A stretch of 46,950 bases of DNA from Pseudomonas fluorescens (GTDB lineage: Bacteria; Pseudomonadota; Gammaproteobacteria; Pseudomonadales; Pseudomonadaceae), in NCBI RefSeq assembly GCF_000968015.1, contig NZ_LACH01000056.1, positions 14,900 to 61,849 on the forward strand, read 5' to 3'. Position 1 is the first letter of the stretch; every line of letters starts with the position of its first letter. This document shows positions 16,874 through 24,867 of this stretch, one piece after another. The notes beneath the pieces were generated by a model. That model was not told where the DNA came from. It searched no databases and worked only from the letters and a program-made list of their open reading frames with translations. Position numbers and translations under genes: made by a program.

Positions 16874-17287
16874 TCAATTTAGCCATTGCCTACGTTTTCT
16901 GGTGGCACCACTGGCGAAGATACCGCAGAGCAGCGCCAATAGCGCTACTGCGGCGCCGATGACGAACCACTGTTGCTGATCGGTCAACAGACGCGGCAGC
17001 GGGCTGCTGGCCTGGGTTTCCTTGAGTTGCAGCTTGAGGCGCTGATTCTCTTGGCGCAACCGGCTCAGCTGAGCGCTTTCGCGTTCGGCATCGGTATTTT
17101 GCAGTTGTTTGCTCAGTATTTCTCGTTGCTGTTCGCTTGCCTTCAAGCGCTGTTGCAACTCGGTGATCTGGCTGCCGGCGCTCAGGGACAGCGGTGTGGA
17201 ATTACCGCCCTCGGCGCTTTCTTCACCGTGAACAGGGGCCACAATCGACAACGTCACCAACATCAGACACAACGGACCTTTGCGCAT
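16874..17287 (-). CDS. Coiled-coil inner-membrane protein upstream of cpxR
   Basis: This encodes 137 residues. A signal sequence (RKGPLCLMLVTLSIVAPVHG) is followed by a roughly 60-residue coiled coil (ITELQQRLKASEQQREILSK and further heptads). A C-terminal membrane helix (WFVIGAAVALLALLCGIFAS) ends in a short basic tail, RKRRQ. That architecture resembles the membrane end of the YgiM-type SH3/anchor proteins, but no SH3 domain is present. ATG 17287 has AGGAG upstream. Tight coupling to cpxR (7-nt gap) suggests a role in envelope sensing; this is inference. I do not recognise a defined family. Confidence 0.8.
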   Translation of the reverse strand: MRKGPLCLMLVTLSIVAPVHGEESAEGGNSTPLSLSAGSQITELQQRLKASEQQREILSKQLQNTDAERESAQLSRLRQENQRLKLQLKETQASSPLPRLLTDQQQWFVIGAAVALLALLCGIFASGATRKRRQWLN

Positions 17288-17357
17288 CGCCACTCCTGAT
17301 TCCAATACGAGTATTGGGCAGGTTGTCGGCCGGTAAACGAGAATAATGAGCGTTGAG

Positions 17358-17388
17358 AGCGCGATGAACCGATAAGGTTCATCGCGCT
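17358..17388. terminator. Strong stem-loop between yciI and the coiled-coil gene
   Basis: AGCGCGATGAACC (17358-17370) and GGTTCATCGCGCT (17376-17388) form a perfect 13-bp stem with loop GATAA. No T-run follows on either strand. It probably ends or stabilises the yciB-yciI transcript. Confidence 0.55.
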
Positions 17389-17397
17389 GGAGGGATA

Positions 17398-17697
17398 TTA
17401 CGGCAGGACTTGCTTGAACGGCTTGACCGAAACGTTGGCGTAGACGCCTGCGGCGATATACGGGTCGGCGTCGGCCCAGGCCTGGGCGGCGCTCAGGGAA
17501 TCGAATTCGGCGACGATCAGGCTGCCGGTGAAACCCGCAGCGCCCGGATCATTGCTGTCGACCGCCGGGTGTGGGCCGGCCAAAACGATGCGACCTTCAC
17601 CTTTGAGCACTTGCAGGCGCTCAAGGTGTGCAGGCCGTGCGGCCAAGCGGGCTTCCAGGGAGTTGGCGACGTCTGTGGCAATGATTGCGTAAAGCAT
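17398..17697 (-). CDS. yciI: YciI-family protein
   Basis: This encodes 99 residues with the ferredoxin-like YciI fold: MLYAIIATDVANSLEARLAA, then RPAHLERLQ with the conserved His24, and WADADPYIAAGVYANVSVKPF at the C-terminus with the conserved Asp. YciI proteins have proposed active-site His/Asp pairs, but most have no assigned substrate. The start codon is 1 nt after the yciB stop, so the two are translated from one message, as in many gamma-proteobacteria. Confidence 0.93.
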   Translation of the reverse strand: MLYAIIATDVANSLEARLAARPAHLERLQVLKGEGRIVLAGPHPAVDSNDPGAAGFTGSLIVAEFDSLSAAQAWADADPYIAAGVYANVSVKPFKQVLP

Positions 17698-17698
17698 G

Positions 17699-18295
17699 TC
17701 AGTCCTCGGTTTTTGGCGTTGTGGTATCGGTGTCGTGCAGGTGGCGGGACAAGTAAATGCCCTGGCCGACCAGGAACAGCAACGTCATGCCCAGGCTGCC
17801 GAAGACTTTGAAGTCGACCCAGTAGCTCTGGAACGTGAACGCGACGAACAGGTTGGCGGCACCGCAAAACAGGAAAAAACCGATCCAGGCGATGTTCAGA
17901 CGGGTCCAGACCGGCTCCGGCAGGGTCAGCGCGTGGCCCATGATGCGTTTGATCAGCAGTTGTTCACCGACGAAGTGGCTGCCAATGAACGCCAGGGCGA
18001 ACAGCCAGTTCACCACCGGGGCTTTCCATTTCAGGAAGGTTTCGCTGTGGAACGCCAGGGTCAGGCTGCCGAAGACCAGGCAGGCGATGAGGGTCAGCCA
18101 CTGGCTCTTCTCGAGCTTGCGCTGCTTGATGAACAGCGTGCCGTAAACCACCAGGGAGCTGATGATCAGCATGGCGGTGGCGCTGTAAATACCGCCTACA
18201 GTTACCTCGTGGCCGGCAATGTCGACGACCCGGGGATCGAGTTTGAAGACGATGAAGAACAGCAGAAGCGGGATGAAATCGATGAATTGTTTCAC
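17699..18295 (-). CDS. yciB: Inner-membrane septation protein YciB (IspZ)
   Basis: This encodes 198 residues with five to six hydrophobic segments, beginning MKQFIDFIPLLLFFIVFKLD (family signature), with GHEVTVGGIYSATAMLIISS and PVVNWLFALAFIGSH. YciB links cell-envelope synthesis and division, and affects cell length and the membrane potential in E. coli. The start is GTG 18295, chosen because the family always begins at KQFIDFIP; the open frame runs 124 codons further upstream through the divergent rnm gene. It is first in the yciB-yciI unit. Confidence 0.94.
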   Translation of the reverse strand: MKQFIDFIPLLLFFIVFKLDPRVVDIAGHEVTVGGIYSATAMLIISSLVVYGTLFIKQRKLEKSQWLTLIACLVFGSLTLAFHSETFLKWKAPVVNWLFALAFIGSHFVGEQLLIKRIMGHALTLPEPVWTRLNIAWIGFFLFCGAANLFVAFTFQSYWVDFKVFGSLGMTLLFLVGQGIYLSRHLHDTDTTTPKTED

Positions 18296-18382
18296 AGTGG
18301 CAGCCAGAAGCAGGATGTGGCGGCATAATAACAAACATATGGGCGCGCGATAGCGCCAGCTGATTTGAGGTAAAAAAGTCCT

Positions 18383-19246
18383 GTGAATGTTGATTTGCAC
18401 TGCCATAGCACGGCCTCCGATGGCGCTCTCGCGCCTGCAGTACTGGTTGCGCGTGCGTTCGAGAAAGGCGTGCGAGTCCTGGCCTTGACCGATCATGACA
18501 CCCTCGAGGGCCTTGATGAGGCTCGCAGTGCGGCGACCGCGCTGGGGATGCAACTGGTCAATGGCGTCGAATTGTCCTGCACCTGGGGCGGCGCGACCAT
18601 TCACGTGCTGGGCTATGGTTTCGACGTCAACGCCGCACCGTTGGTCGATGCCATCGCAAAATTGCACGATGGCCGCTGGTTACGGTCCGAAGAAATTAGC
18701 CGCAAGTTGGCCCTTAAAGGCATGCCGGGCGCGCTCGAAGGAGCCCGGGCCATCCAGCAGGAACTGGGCGACAGCGGCAATGCGCCGGCCCGCCCGCATT
18801 TCGCCGACTGGATGGTGCGTGAAGGTTACGTCAAGGACCGCGCTGAAGCGTTCCGCAAATGGCTGGGCGCCGGCAAGTTGGGGGACGTCAAGCAACATTG
18901 GCCGACCCTGGAAGACACGGTCGAAACCCTGCGCGCCGCCAAGGCCTGGGTCAGCCTGGCGCATCCGTGGCACTACGATTTCACTCGCAGCAAACGCCGC
19001 CGGCTGATTGCCGACTATATTCAAGCTGGGGGCCACGCTATCGAAGTGGTCAATGGCCATCAGCCCGCCGAGCAAGTGGGCAGCCTGGCGATTCTCGCCC
19101 GTGAGTTCGGTCTGCTGGTCAGCGCCGGCAGTGATTTTCATGGCCCTGGAGGCTGGTCCGAGATCGGTGAGTACCGCCCGCTCCCGGAGGATCTGCCACC
19201 ACTGTGGTGTCGATTCAAACATGACCCAAATATTGCCGCCGTCTGA
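18383..19246 (+). CDS. rnm: PHP-domain 5'-3' exoribonuclease / nucleoside bisphosphate phosphatase (RNase AM)
   Basis: This encodes 287 residues. The PHP metal motifs appear in order: DLHCHSTASDG at the N-terminus, ALTDHDTLEG, NGVELSC, LAHPWHYD and SAGSDFHGPG. The E. coli orthologue (YciV/RNase AM) trims 5' ends of rRNA and hydrolyses 3',5'-nucleoside bisphosphates. The start is GTG 18383 (MNVDLHCHS), with GAGG upstream. It is divergent from yciB and is followed by yciO after 13 nt, then scpA, the order known from P. aeruginosa. Confidence 0.93.
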   Translation: MNVDLHCHSTASDGALAPAVLVARAFEKGVRVLALTDHDTLEGLDEARSAATALGMQLVNGVELSCTWGGATIHVLGYGFDVNAAPLVDAIAKLHDGRWLRSEEISRKLALKGMPGALEGARAIQQELGDSGNAPARPHFADWMVREGYVKDRAEAFRKWLGAGKLGDVKQHWPTLEDTVETLRAAKAWVSLAHPWHYDFTRSKRRRLIADYIQAGGHAIEVVNGHQPAEQVGSLAILAREFGLLVSAGSDFHGPGGWSEIGEYRPLPEDLPPLWCRFKHDPNIAAV

Positions 19247-19259
19247 ACAGGTAGAGAAT

Positions 19260-19889
19260 GTGAGTCAATTTTTCCAGATTCATCCGGAAAACCCGCAAGC
19301 GCGCCTGATCAAACAGGCTGTCGAGATCATCCGCAGCGGCGGGGTGGTGATTTATCCCACAGACTCGTCCTATGCCATTGGTTGCCAGATCGGCGACAAG
19401 AATGCCGTGGAACGCGTGCGCCGGTTGAGACAGCTGGACGAAAAACACAACTTCGCGCTGATTTGCAGCGACCTGTCGCAACTGGGGCTGTTCGCCAAGA
19501 TCGATACCGGTACCTTCCGCCTGCTTAAAGCTCACCTGCCGGGGCCTTACACCTTCATTCTCAACGCCACCCGCGAAGTCCCGCGGCTGTTGTTGCACCC
19601 GAAAAAACGCACCATCGGCCTGCGCGTGCCAAGCCATCCGATTGCCCTGGCGCTGCTGGAAGAACTCGGCGAACCGCTGATGAGCGTGACCCTGATCATG
19701 CCCGGTGACACCGATCCGATGACCGATCCTTACGAAATGCGTCAGTTGCTCGAGCATCAGGTCGACCTGATCATCGATGGCGGTTTTGGCGGGATCAAGG
19801 CGTCCACCGTGATCAACCTCGCCGATGGCGAGCCGGAAGTGATCCGCGTGGGTTGCGGCGACCCGACGCCGTTCATGGCCGAGGCGTAG
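19260..19889 (+). CDS. yciO: YciO (Sua5/TsaC-like) family protein
   Basis: This encodes 209 residues of the YrdC-like fold. The start MSQFFQIHPENPQARLIKQA closely matches E. coli YciO. The nucleotide-binding region VVIYPTDSSYAIGCQIGDKN and the KRTIGLRVPSHPIA motif are present. YciO is related to TsaC/Sua5, which make threonylcarbamoyl-AMP for t6A tRNA modification, but YciO itself is reported not to substitute efficiently for TsaC. GTG 19260 is chosen with AGGTAGAG upstream; an ATG at 19221 would give 13 extra unrelated residues and overlap rnm. It ends at the base before scpA. Confidence 0.92.
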   Translation: MSQFFQIHPENPQARLIKQAVEIIRSGGVVIYPTDSSYAIGCQIGDKNAVERVRRLRQLDEKHNFALICSDLSQLGLFAKIDTGTFRLLKAHLPGPYTFILNATREVPRLLLHPKKRTIGLRVPSHPIALALLEELGEPLMSVTLIMPGDTDPMTDPYEMRQLLEHQVDLIIDGGFGGIKASTVINLADGEPEVIRVGCGDPTPFMAEA

Positions 19890-20711
19890 ATGTCTGCAGT
19901 AGAACCCGTTGTCGACAGTCAGGCCGGAGCCCAGCAGGAGCTGCCCTTCGCGATGGTCTATGGCCAGGCGGTCATGGAAATGCCGCTGGACCTGTACATC
20001 CCGCCGGATGCGCTTGAGGTCTTTCTCGAAGCCTTCGAAGGCCCCCTCGACCTGCTGCTGTACCTGATCCGCAAACAGAACATCAACATTCTCGACATCC
20101 CGGTGGCGGAAATCACCCGTCAGTACATGGGCTATGTCGAGTTGATGCAGTCAGTGCGCCTGGAGTTGGCCGCCGAGTACCTGGTCATGGCCGCGATGCT
20201 GGCCGAGATCAAATCGCGGATGTTGCTGCCGCGTGCCGAAACGATCGAGGCCGAAGAAGACGATCCTCGCGCCGAACTGATCCGCCGCTTGCAAGAGTAC
20301 GAACGCTTCAAGGCCGCGGCCGAAGGCATCGATGGTCTGAGCCGTGTGGGTCGTGACGTGGTAGTCCCCAGGCTCGACGCCCCGGAAGCCCGGGCGCGCA
20401 AGCTGTTGCCAGACGTGCGTCTTTCAGAGCTGTTGTTGTCCATGGCAGAAGTGTTGCGCCGTGGCGACATGTTCGAAAGTCACCAGGTCAGCCGCGAGGC
20501 ACTGTCCACGCGCGAGCGCATGAGCGATGTGCTGGAGCGCCTCAAGGGCGGCGGTTTCGTGCCCTTTGCCGAGCTGTTCACCGCTGAAGAAGGACGTCTG
20601 GGGGTGGTGGTAACCTTTATGGCGATTCTCGAACTGGTCAAGGAATCCTTGGTCGAGCTGGTGCAGAATGAGCCGTTCGCAGCGATCCACGTGCGGGCCC
20701 GAGCCGAATAA
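19890..20711 (+). CDS. scpA: Segregation and condensation protein ScpA
   Basis: This encodes 273 residues, the kleisin subunit of the Smc-ScpAB chromosome-condensation complex. The signature EAFEGPLDLLLYLIRKQNIN is at about residues 47-66, followed by DIPVAEITRQYM and AAEYLVMAAMLAEIKSRMLLP. The C-terminal kleisin winged helix ends around FAAIHVRARAE. The ATG directly follows the yciO stop (TAGATG), with GAGG upstream, so translation is probably coupled. The first about 45 residues are a longer N-terminal extension than in Gram-positive ScpA; a later ATG start within them cannot be excluded. Confidence 0.95.
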   Translation: MSAVEPVVDSQAGAQQELPFAMVYGQAVMEMPLDLYIPPDALEVFLEAFEGPLDLLLYLIRKQNINILDIPVAEITRQYMGYVELMQSVRLELAAEYLVMAAMLAEIKSRMLLPRAETIEAEEDDPRAELIRRLQEYERFKAAAEGIDGLSRVGRDVVVPRLDAPEARARKLLPDVRLSELLLSMAEVLRRGDMFESHQVSREALSTRERMSDVLERLKGGGFVPFAELFTAEEGRLGVVVTFMAILELVKESLVELVQNEPFAAIHVRARAE

Positions 20712-20722
20712 CGAGTTGAATC

Positions 20723-21721
20723 ATGAACCTGACTGAACCCCGCGAGCTGGCGCCACTGCTTGAAGCCTTTCTGTTGGCCTCGGGAAAACCGCAATCGCTT
20801 GAACGCCTGTTCGAACTCTTCGAAGAGGGCGAGCGACCGGAGCCGCCAGTCTTCAAGAAAGCCCTGACGATTCTCGCCAAATCCTGCGACGGCCGGGCCT
20901 TCGAGCTGAAGGAAGTGGCCTCCGGGTATCGTCTGCAGATCCGCGAAAAGTTCTCGCCGTGGGTAGGACGTTTGTGGGAAGAGCGGCCGCAGCGCTATTC
21001 CCGCGCCATGCTCGAAACCATTGCGCTGATCGCCTATCGCCAGCCGATCACCCGGGGCGAGATCGAAGACGTGCGGGGCGTGGCGGTCAACAGTCACATC
21101 GTCAAAACCTTGCTGGAGCGCGAGTGGATCCGCATCGTCGGCTACCGCGACGTGCCGGGTAAACCGGCGATGTTTGCGACCACCAAGGCCTTTCTCGATC
21201 ACTTCAACCTGAAAAACCTCGACGATTTGCCACCGCTGGCCGAATTGCGCGAACTGGAGCCTGATCCGGTGCTCGATTTCGACGACGCGCCGGTGCCTGC
21301 CGGACTGCAGGAGTTGGCCGACGCCAGCGCCGAGCCGGAAGAGCCGAAGGAGGAAACCAGTTTCCACACGTTGTTGCTGGAGCTGGATACCATGGAGGAA
21401 GGGCTCAAGACCGATTTCGACGACATTCTGCGCGATAGTGCGGTGACGGATTCCGAAGAGGTGCTGGATCAGCCTGAGCGAGAGATCGAAGTTGAACTTC
21501 AGGTCGAGCCAGAAGCCGCAGTCGAAGAAGAGCAGGAAGAAGAGCAGGAAGAAGAGCTTGAAGACGACGTGCTTGGCGTCGCCGAAGCTCGCGAAAAACT
21601 CCTCGCTGCCGTCGCCGCTCTGGAAAAACCGAAACCCGAGCCCGAGTTGTCCGACGAAGAAGCCGAAGCCCGGGCTCTGGCCGAAGCGATCGAGGCCGAA
21701 CGCCGCGAGTTCGACGATTGA
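20723..21721 (+). CDS. scpB: Segregation and condensation protein ScpB, with acidic tail
   Basis: This encodes 332 residues. The first about 200 form the two winged helices of ScpB (PLLEAFLLASGKPQSLERLF, then SRAMLETIALIAYRQPITRG and RGVAVNSHIVKTLLEREWIR). From about residue 205 on, the protein is a low-complexity acidic tail, including a Glu-rich run around 265-280. Typical ScpB is about 180-220 residues; long acidic extensions occur in Pseudomonas. It follows scpA by 11 nt, and no smc gene is nearby. Confidence 0.94.
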   Translation: MNLTEPRELAPLLEAFLLASGKPQSLERLFELFEEGERPEPPVFKKALTILAKSCDGRAFELKEVASGYRLQIREKFSPWVGRLWEERPQRYSRAMLETIALIAYRQPITRGEIEDVRGVAVNSHIVKTLLEREWIRIVGYRDVPGKPAMFATTKAFLDHFNLKNLDDLPPLAELRELEPDPVLDFDDAPVPAGLQELADASAEPEEPKEETSFHTLLLELDTMEEGLKTDFDDILRDSAVTDSEEVLDQPEREIEVELQVEPEAAVEEEQEEEQEEELEDDVLGVAEAREKLLAAVAALEKPKPEPELSDEEAEARALAEAIEAERREFDD

Positions 21722-21732
21722 CCCCGGCCCCC

Positions 21733-21822
21733 TGTGGGAGCGAGCCTGCTCGCGATAGCGATCTGTCAGTCACTTAGATGTTGAATGTGCCGCCCTCATC
21801 GCGAGCAGGCTCGCTCCCACAG
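21733..21822. repeat. REP-type inverted repeat pair (GTGGGAGCGAGCCTGC class)
   Basis: TGTGGGAGCGAGCCTGCTCG at 21733 pairs with CGAGCAGGCTCGCTCCCACA ending at 21821. It lies 12 nt after the scpB stop and just before the DUF1289 gene. Confidence 0.92.
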
Positions 21823-21851
21823 TGGATTAGTGTTGTTTCCTGGAGATGGTG

Positions 21852-22043
21852 ATGAGTTCTACAAAAGACCCCTGCATCAGTGTCTGCAAATTCACCGACG
21901 ACATCTGCCTCGGCTGCGGCCGCAGCAAGCGCGAGATCAAGGCGTGGAAGAAATTCGACAAGGTCGACAAGCTCACGGTTCTTGCCGAAGCCTCGCTTCG
22001 GCTGATCAAACTCGGCGCCACCGGTCGGCGGAAATCCAGGTAA
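21852..22043 (+). CDS. DUF1289-family small Cys-rich protein
   Basis: This encodes 63 residues. The DUF1289 signature is complete: DPCISVCKFTDDICLGCGRS with four cysteines, followed by KREIKAWKKF. The cysteines suggest metal binding, but no function is established for the family. ATG 21852 is chosen because GGAG at 21842-21845 is 6 nt upstream; the ATG at 21846 abuts the GGAG. The gene sits alone between a REP pair and rluB. Confidence 0.88.
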   Translation: MSSTKDPCISVCKFTDDICLGCGRSKREIKAWKKFDKVDKLTVLAEASLRLIKLGATGRRKSR

Positions 22044-22200
22044 CGACCCATTAATCAACTAGTCTCTGATGCGCGAACGCTCCCATGAGCGTATGATTCG
22101 CGACCCTTCGGCAATCCCTTTGCCCAAGCTCTTCAAAAAAGTACCCAGATTTACATCGCTCAGGCAAAAGCCTGAACAGACCACACCGGGAGGTGCCCAG

Positions 22201-23493
22201 ATGAGTATCAAAGACCAGAAAGACGACCAGGAAATCGGCCCAGCAGGCGAGAAGCTGCAGAAAGTCCTCGCCCGTATCGGCGTCGGCTCGCGCCGTGACG
22301 TAGAAGCCTGGATCAGTCACGGCCGCATCAAGGTCAATGGCAAAGACGCCACCCTCGGGCAGCGCGTCGACATGCACGACGCCATCACCATTGATGGCAA
22401 GGTGATCAAGCGCGAAGAAGCCGCCGAGTCGGTACGCCGCGTGATCATGTACAACAAACCCGACGGTGAAATCTGCACCCGCCTTGATCCGGAAGGTCGT
22501 CCGACCGTTTTCGACAAGATGCCGAAACCAAAAGAAGGTCGCTGGATCAACATCGGTCGCCTGGACATCAACACCACCGGCCTGCTGATGTTCACCACCG
22601 ACGGTGAGCTGGCCAACCGCCTGATGCACCCTTCCTACGAAATGGACCGTGAATACGCGGTACGTGTGCGTGGTGAAGTCGATGACGAGATGATCGAGCG
22701 CCTGAAAGCAGGCGTCGTTCTCGAAGACGGCCCGGCCAAGTTCACCGACATCAAGCAGGCGCCAGGCGGCGAAGGTTTCAACCACTGGTACCACTGCGTG
22801 GTGATGGAAGGTCGCAACCGCGAAGTCCGTCGTCTGTGGGAATCCCAGGGCTTGGTGGTCAGCCGTCTGAAGCGCGTGCGTTTCGGCCCGGTGTTCCTCA
22901 ACTCCGATCTGCCGATGGGTCGCTGGCGCGAAATGAGCCAGTACGAAGTCGACATTCTGAGTGCTGAAGTTGGCCTGACGCCTGTGGCCATGCCGCAGAT
23001 GAACGCCAAGAGCAAGGACAAGCTCGACCGCATGCAGCGTAAATCGTCGCGTCCGATGGGCAAGACCGAGCGCGTGCGTTCGTTGCGTCCAGCCATCGGT
23101 AACCAGACCGCTGCTACGCCGCGTGACTCCCGTGAACCGCAAATCGAAGGCGAGCGTCCAGCCCGCAAACCAGCAGCGCCACGCGCTGATGGCGAGCGCG
23201 GTCCACGCACGCCACGTCCGGCCAATGGTCGCACCGAGCGCGGCGAAGGCCGTGGTGCGCCAAGCGGTGGTCGTAGCGATCGCGGTGCTCCTCGTGGTGA
23301 GGCTCGTGGTGATTCGAGTCGCGGTACGCCAGTGGCAGACCGTCCTTCCGACACCAAGCGCCCGGCCAAGGCACCGGCGAAGAAGCGTCCAGGCATCGTC
23401 CTGGTCGACAAGGACGCGCCATCGGGCAAACGCCGTGGTGCGCCAGCCGGTTCGGGCCAGCGTCCAGGCTTCGGTCGTCGCAAGCCTGAGTAA
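22201..23493 (+). CDS. rluB: 23S rRNA pseudouridine synthase RluB, with long basic tail
   Basis: This encodes 430 residues. An S4 domain (EKLQKVLARIGVGSRRDVEA) is followed by the RsuA/RluB catalytic domain, with NIGRLDINTTGLLMFTTDGE holding the catalytic Asp, and MEGRNREVRRLWESQG. RluB modifies U2605 of 23S rRNA. After about residue 280 the protein becomes a disordered Arg/Gly/Pro/Lys-rich tail of about 150 residues, as in several Pseudomonas orthologues, likely RNA-binding. ATG 22201 has GGGAGGTG upstream; the frame opens 44 codons earlier without similarity. Confidence 0.94.
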   Translation: MSIKDQKDDQEIGPAGEKLQKVLARIGVGSRRDVEAWISHGRIKVNGKDATLGQRVDMHDAITIDGKVIKREEAAESVRRVIMYNKPDGEICTRLDPEGRPTVFDKMPKPKEGRWINIGRLDINTTGLLMFTTDGELANRLMHPSYEMDREYAVRVRGEVDDEMIERLKAGVVLEDGPAKFTDIKQAPGGEGFNHWYHCVVMEGRNREVRRLWESQGLVVSRLKRVRFGPVFLNSDLPMGRWREMSQYEVDILSAEVGLTPVAMPQMNAKSKDKLDRMQRKSSRPMGKTERVRSLRPAIGNQTAATPRDSREPQIEGERPARKPAAPRADGERGPRTPRPANGRTERGEGRGAPSGGRSDRGAPRGEARGDSSRGTPVADRPSDTKRPAKAPAKKRPGIVLVDKDAPSGKRRGAPAGSGQRPGFGRRKPE

Positions 23494-23510
23494 TCGGTAA
23501 GCGCCCCATG

Positions 23511-23543
23511 AAAAACGCCAACCCTCGGGTTGGCGTTTTTTTT
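23511..23543 (+). terminator. Rho-independent terminator of rluB
   Basis: AACGCCAACC and GGTTGGCGTT form a 10-bp stem with a CTCG loop, followed by eight T on the plus strand, starting 17 nt after the rluB stop. The preceding A-run could also let it work for the opposite strand. Confidence 0.92.
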
Positions 23544-23580
23544 GGTCTTGCTTTAAGTAAGGTGGTGACCGTTCGGGCCT

Positions 23581-23664
23581 CATCGCGAGCAAGCTCGCTC
23601 CCACAGTGGATCGCATTTCCATGAGACAACGCGGTCACCTGTGGGAGCGAGCTTGCTCGCGATG
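23581..23664. repeat. REP-type inverted repeat pair (GTGGGAGCGAGCTTGC class)
   Basis: CATCGCGAGCAAGCTCGCTC at 23581 pairs with GAGCGAGCTTGCTCGCGATG ending at 23664. It lies between rluB and the convergent M29-like gene. Confidence 0.92.
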
Positions 23665-23694
23665 AGGCCTGTAGCGGCACCGCCTGCTTTGTGG

Positions 23695-24660
23695 CTAGAA
23701 CACAAACCGCCCATCAAACACCGGCTCATCATCCAGCGCCAACACCCCGCTGGAGAAGATCAGGTCCAGATGATGGCTACCCTTCGCGCCACCCCCCAAT
23801 CCCAAATGCAGCCCGCAATGGCGCTCCTCAAACCCTGCATTGCGCGCATACAACGCTTTAACGCCTTCATTGGTGCCGATCCCCAATTCCTCAATGCGCC
23901 GATTGGATGGATTGGCCTCCAGGTACTTGTTGAAGTCATGTTCCAGCCCCGGCACCTCGGTGGCGATTTTGCTGATGGTCGAGTTTTCGATCCACAACTC
24001 CAGCGGCGACTCCAGCACCCCGTATTTGCGGGCAAATGGAATGGTGCCGAGAAAAGTCCCCATGAACTTGACCCGACCGTTAATGGCCTCGCTGTGCGTG
24101 GCAATTTCACCGGGCGCCAGATCGAAGTTGCCGACACCGTTGATGTCGGTCCACTTCTTGATACTGCTCAACGGTGTTTCGAACCACGAGCCGTGATCAT
24201 CTTTGAAACTTAACGTGGTGGCATGGGACATGCGCTGGATCAAGTGGCTGTTCAACCCGGCAATGCGTTGCGGGGTGACACTGAACGTGTCGTAGAAGTA
24301 ATCGCCGTAATCTTTGAACAGTAACGACTTCTTCCAGTTCTCGGCCATGACGCCTTGCAGCGCGCGGACAAATTCCGGGCCGTCGGGGCGTGGGTTGGGC
24401 AGGGTGGAAGAGTCGTAGAAGAAAATGTACAGATCGCTGTCGGCAATCGCCTGGGCCAGCAATTCCTTGGGTTCCAGGTCCAGTCGCCTCACGCTGAAAC
24501 TGAACCGTGGGCTGTCACCGACCTGTTCGACGATGGCGCTCGTCAGTGCCTGGTAATCAGCCGTGTGGCCGAGCAAGACCTTCGCCGGGTTTATGCCGGC
24601 AAGGGCAGGGTGATGTTCGAGGTAGTAAAGGAAATGCGAAATGGCGCGTTGCTTATCCAT
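23695..24660 (-). CDS. M29-aminopeptidase-like metalloenzyme
   Basis: This encodes 321 residues. The C-terminal two thirds follow the clan of aminopeptidase T/S (M29) and the related Fe dioxygenase NicX: DLAPGEIATHSEAINGRV (E185), RRIEELGIGTNEG (E258), GFEERHCGLHLGLG (E279, H285) and KGSHHLDLIF (H297, D299). These are the positions where M29 enzymes bind two metals. The first about 150 residues are less typical. ATG 24660 has GGGAGGA upstream. The gene lies 69 nt behind a 45-residue peptide gene on the same strand, with a hairpin between them. That suggests the enzyme processes or modifies the peptide, which is inference. Ordinary aminopeptidase activity is the alternative. Confidence 0.8.
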   Translation of the reverse strand: MDKQRAISHFLYYLEHHPALAGINPAKVLLGHTADYQALTSAIVEQVGDSPRFSFSVRRLDLEPKELLAQAIADSDLYIFFYDSSTLPNPRPDGPEFVRALQGVMAENWKKSLLFKDYGDYFYDTFSVTPQRIAGLNSHLIQRMSHATTLSFKDDHGSWFETPLSSIKKWTDINGVGNFDLAPGEIATHSEAINGRVKFMGTFLGTIPFARKYGVLESPLELWIENSTISKIATEVPGLEHDFNKYLEANPSNRRIEELGIGTNEGVKALYARNAGFEERHCGLHLGLGGGAKGSHHLDLIFSSGVLALDDEPVFDGRFVF

Positions 24661-24683
24661 GTAGTCCTCCCTGACAAACCGAG

Positions 24684-24721
24684 AAAAAGTGGCAGGCACA
24701 ACCGGCCGGATCGTGCCTGCC
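24684..24721 (-). terminator. Attenuator/terminator hairpin between peptide and enzyme genes
   Basis: Read on the minus strand, GGCAGGCAC (24721-24713), a 13-nt loop and GTGCCTGCC (24699-24691) form a perfect 9-bp stem followed by A-C-TTTTT. It starts 8 nt after the peptide stop and ends before the ribosome-binding site of the M29-like gene, so it would give more peptide than enzyme message. Confidence 0.7.
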
Positions 24722-24729
24722 GGGATGTC

Positions 24730-24867
24730 TTACAGAGGCCACATCGCCGTGCCGAATGGAACAACCGCATCGGCTTGCATCATTTCAACGGCGGCTTCAT
24801 GGGTCGGTGCTTCAAACCAATCGTCCAGTTGCAGTTCAGTTTCCAAGTCTTTTTCAAGTGCTTGCAT
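24730..24867 (-). CDS. 45-residue peptide, possible RiPP-type precursor
   Basis: The start ATG has AGGAG 7 nt upstream. The N-terminal about 33 residues are acidic and helical (MQALEKDLETELQL, DDWFEAPTHEAAVEMMQAD), like a leader. The last 12, AVVPFGTAMWPL, are hydrophobic and uncharged, with Pro, Phe, Gly, Thr, Met and Trp, like a core. No Cys and no signal peptide are present. The frame stays open to an ATG at 24936, but that start has no ribosome-binding site. A hairpin with a T-run separates it from the M29-like enzyme gene downstream. I do not recognise the family; a small regulatory or chaperone-like protein is the alternative. Confidence 0.65.
   Translation of the reverse strand: MQALEKDLETELQLDDWFEAPTHEAAVEMMQADAVVPFGTAMWPL

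Noticed and set aside
22051..23622. A 523-codon minus-strand frame opposite rluB
   Set aside because: It is repetitive Thr/Trp/Ala-rich sequence produced by the Arg/Gly tail of rluB on the other strand.
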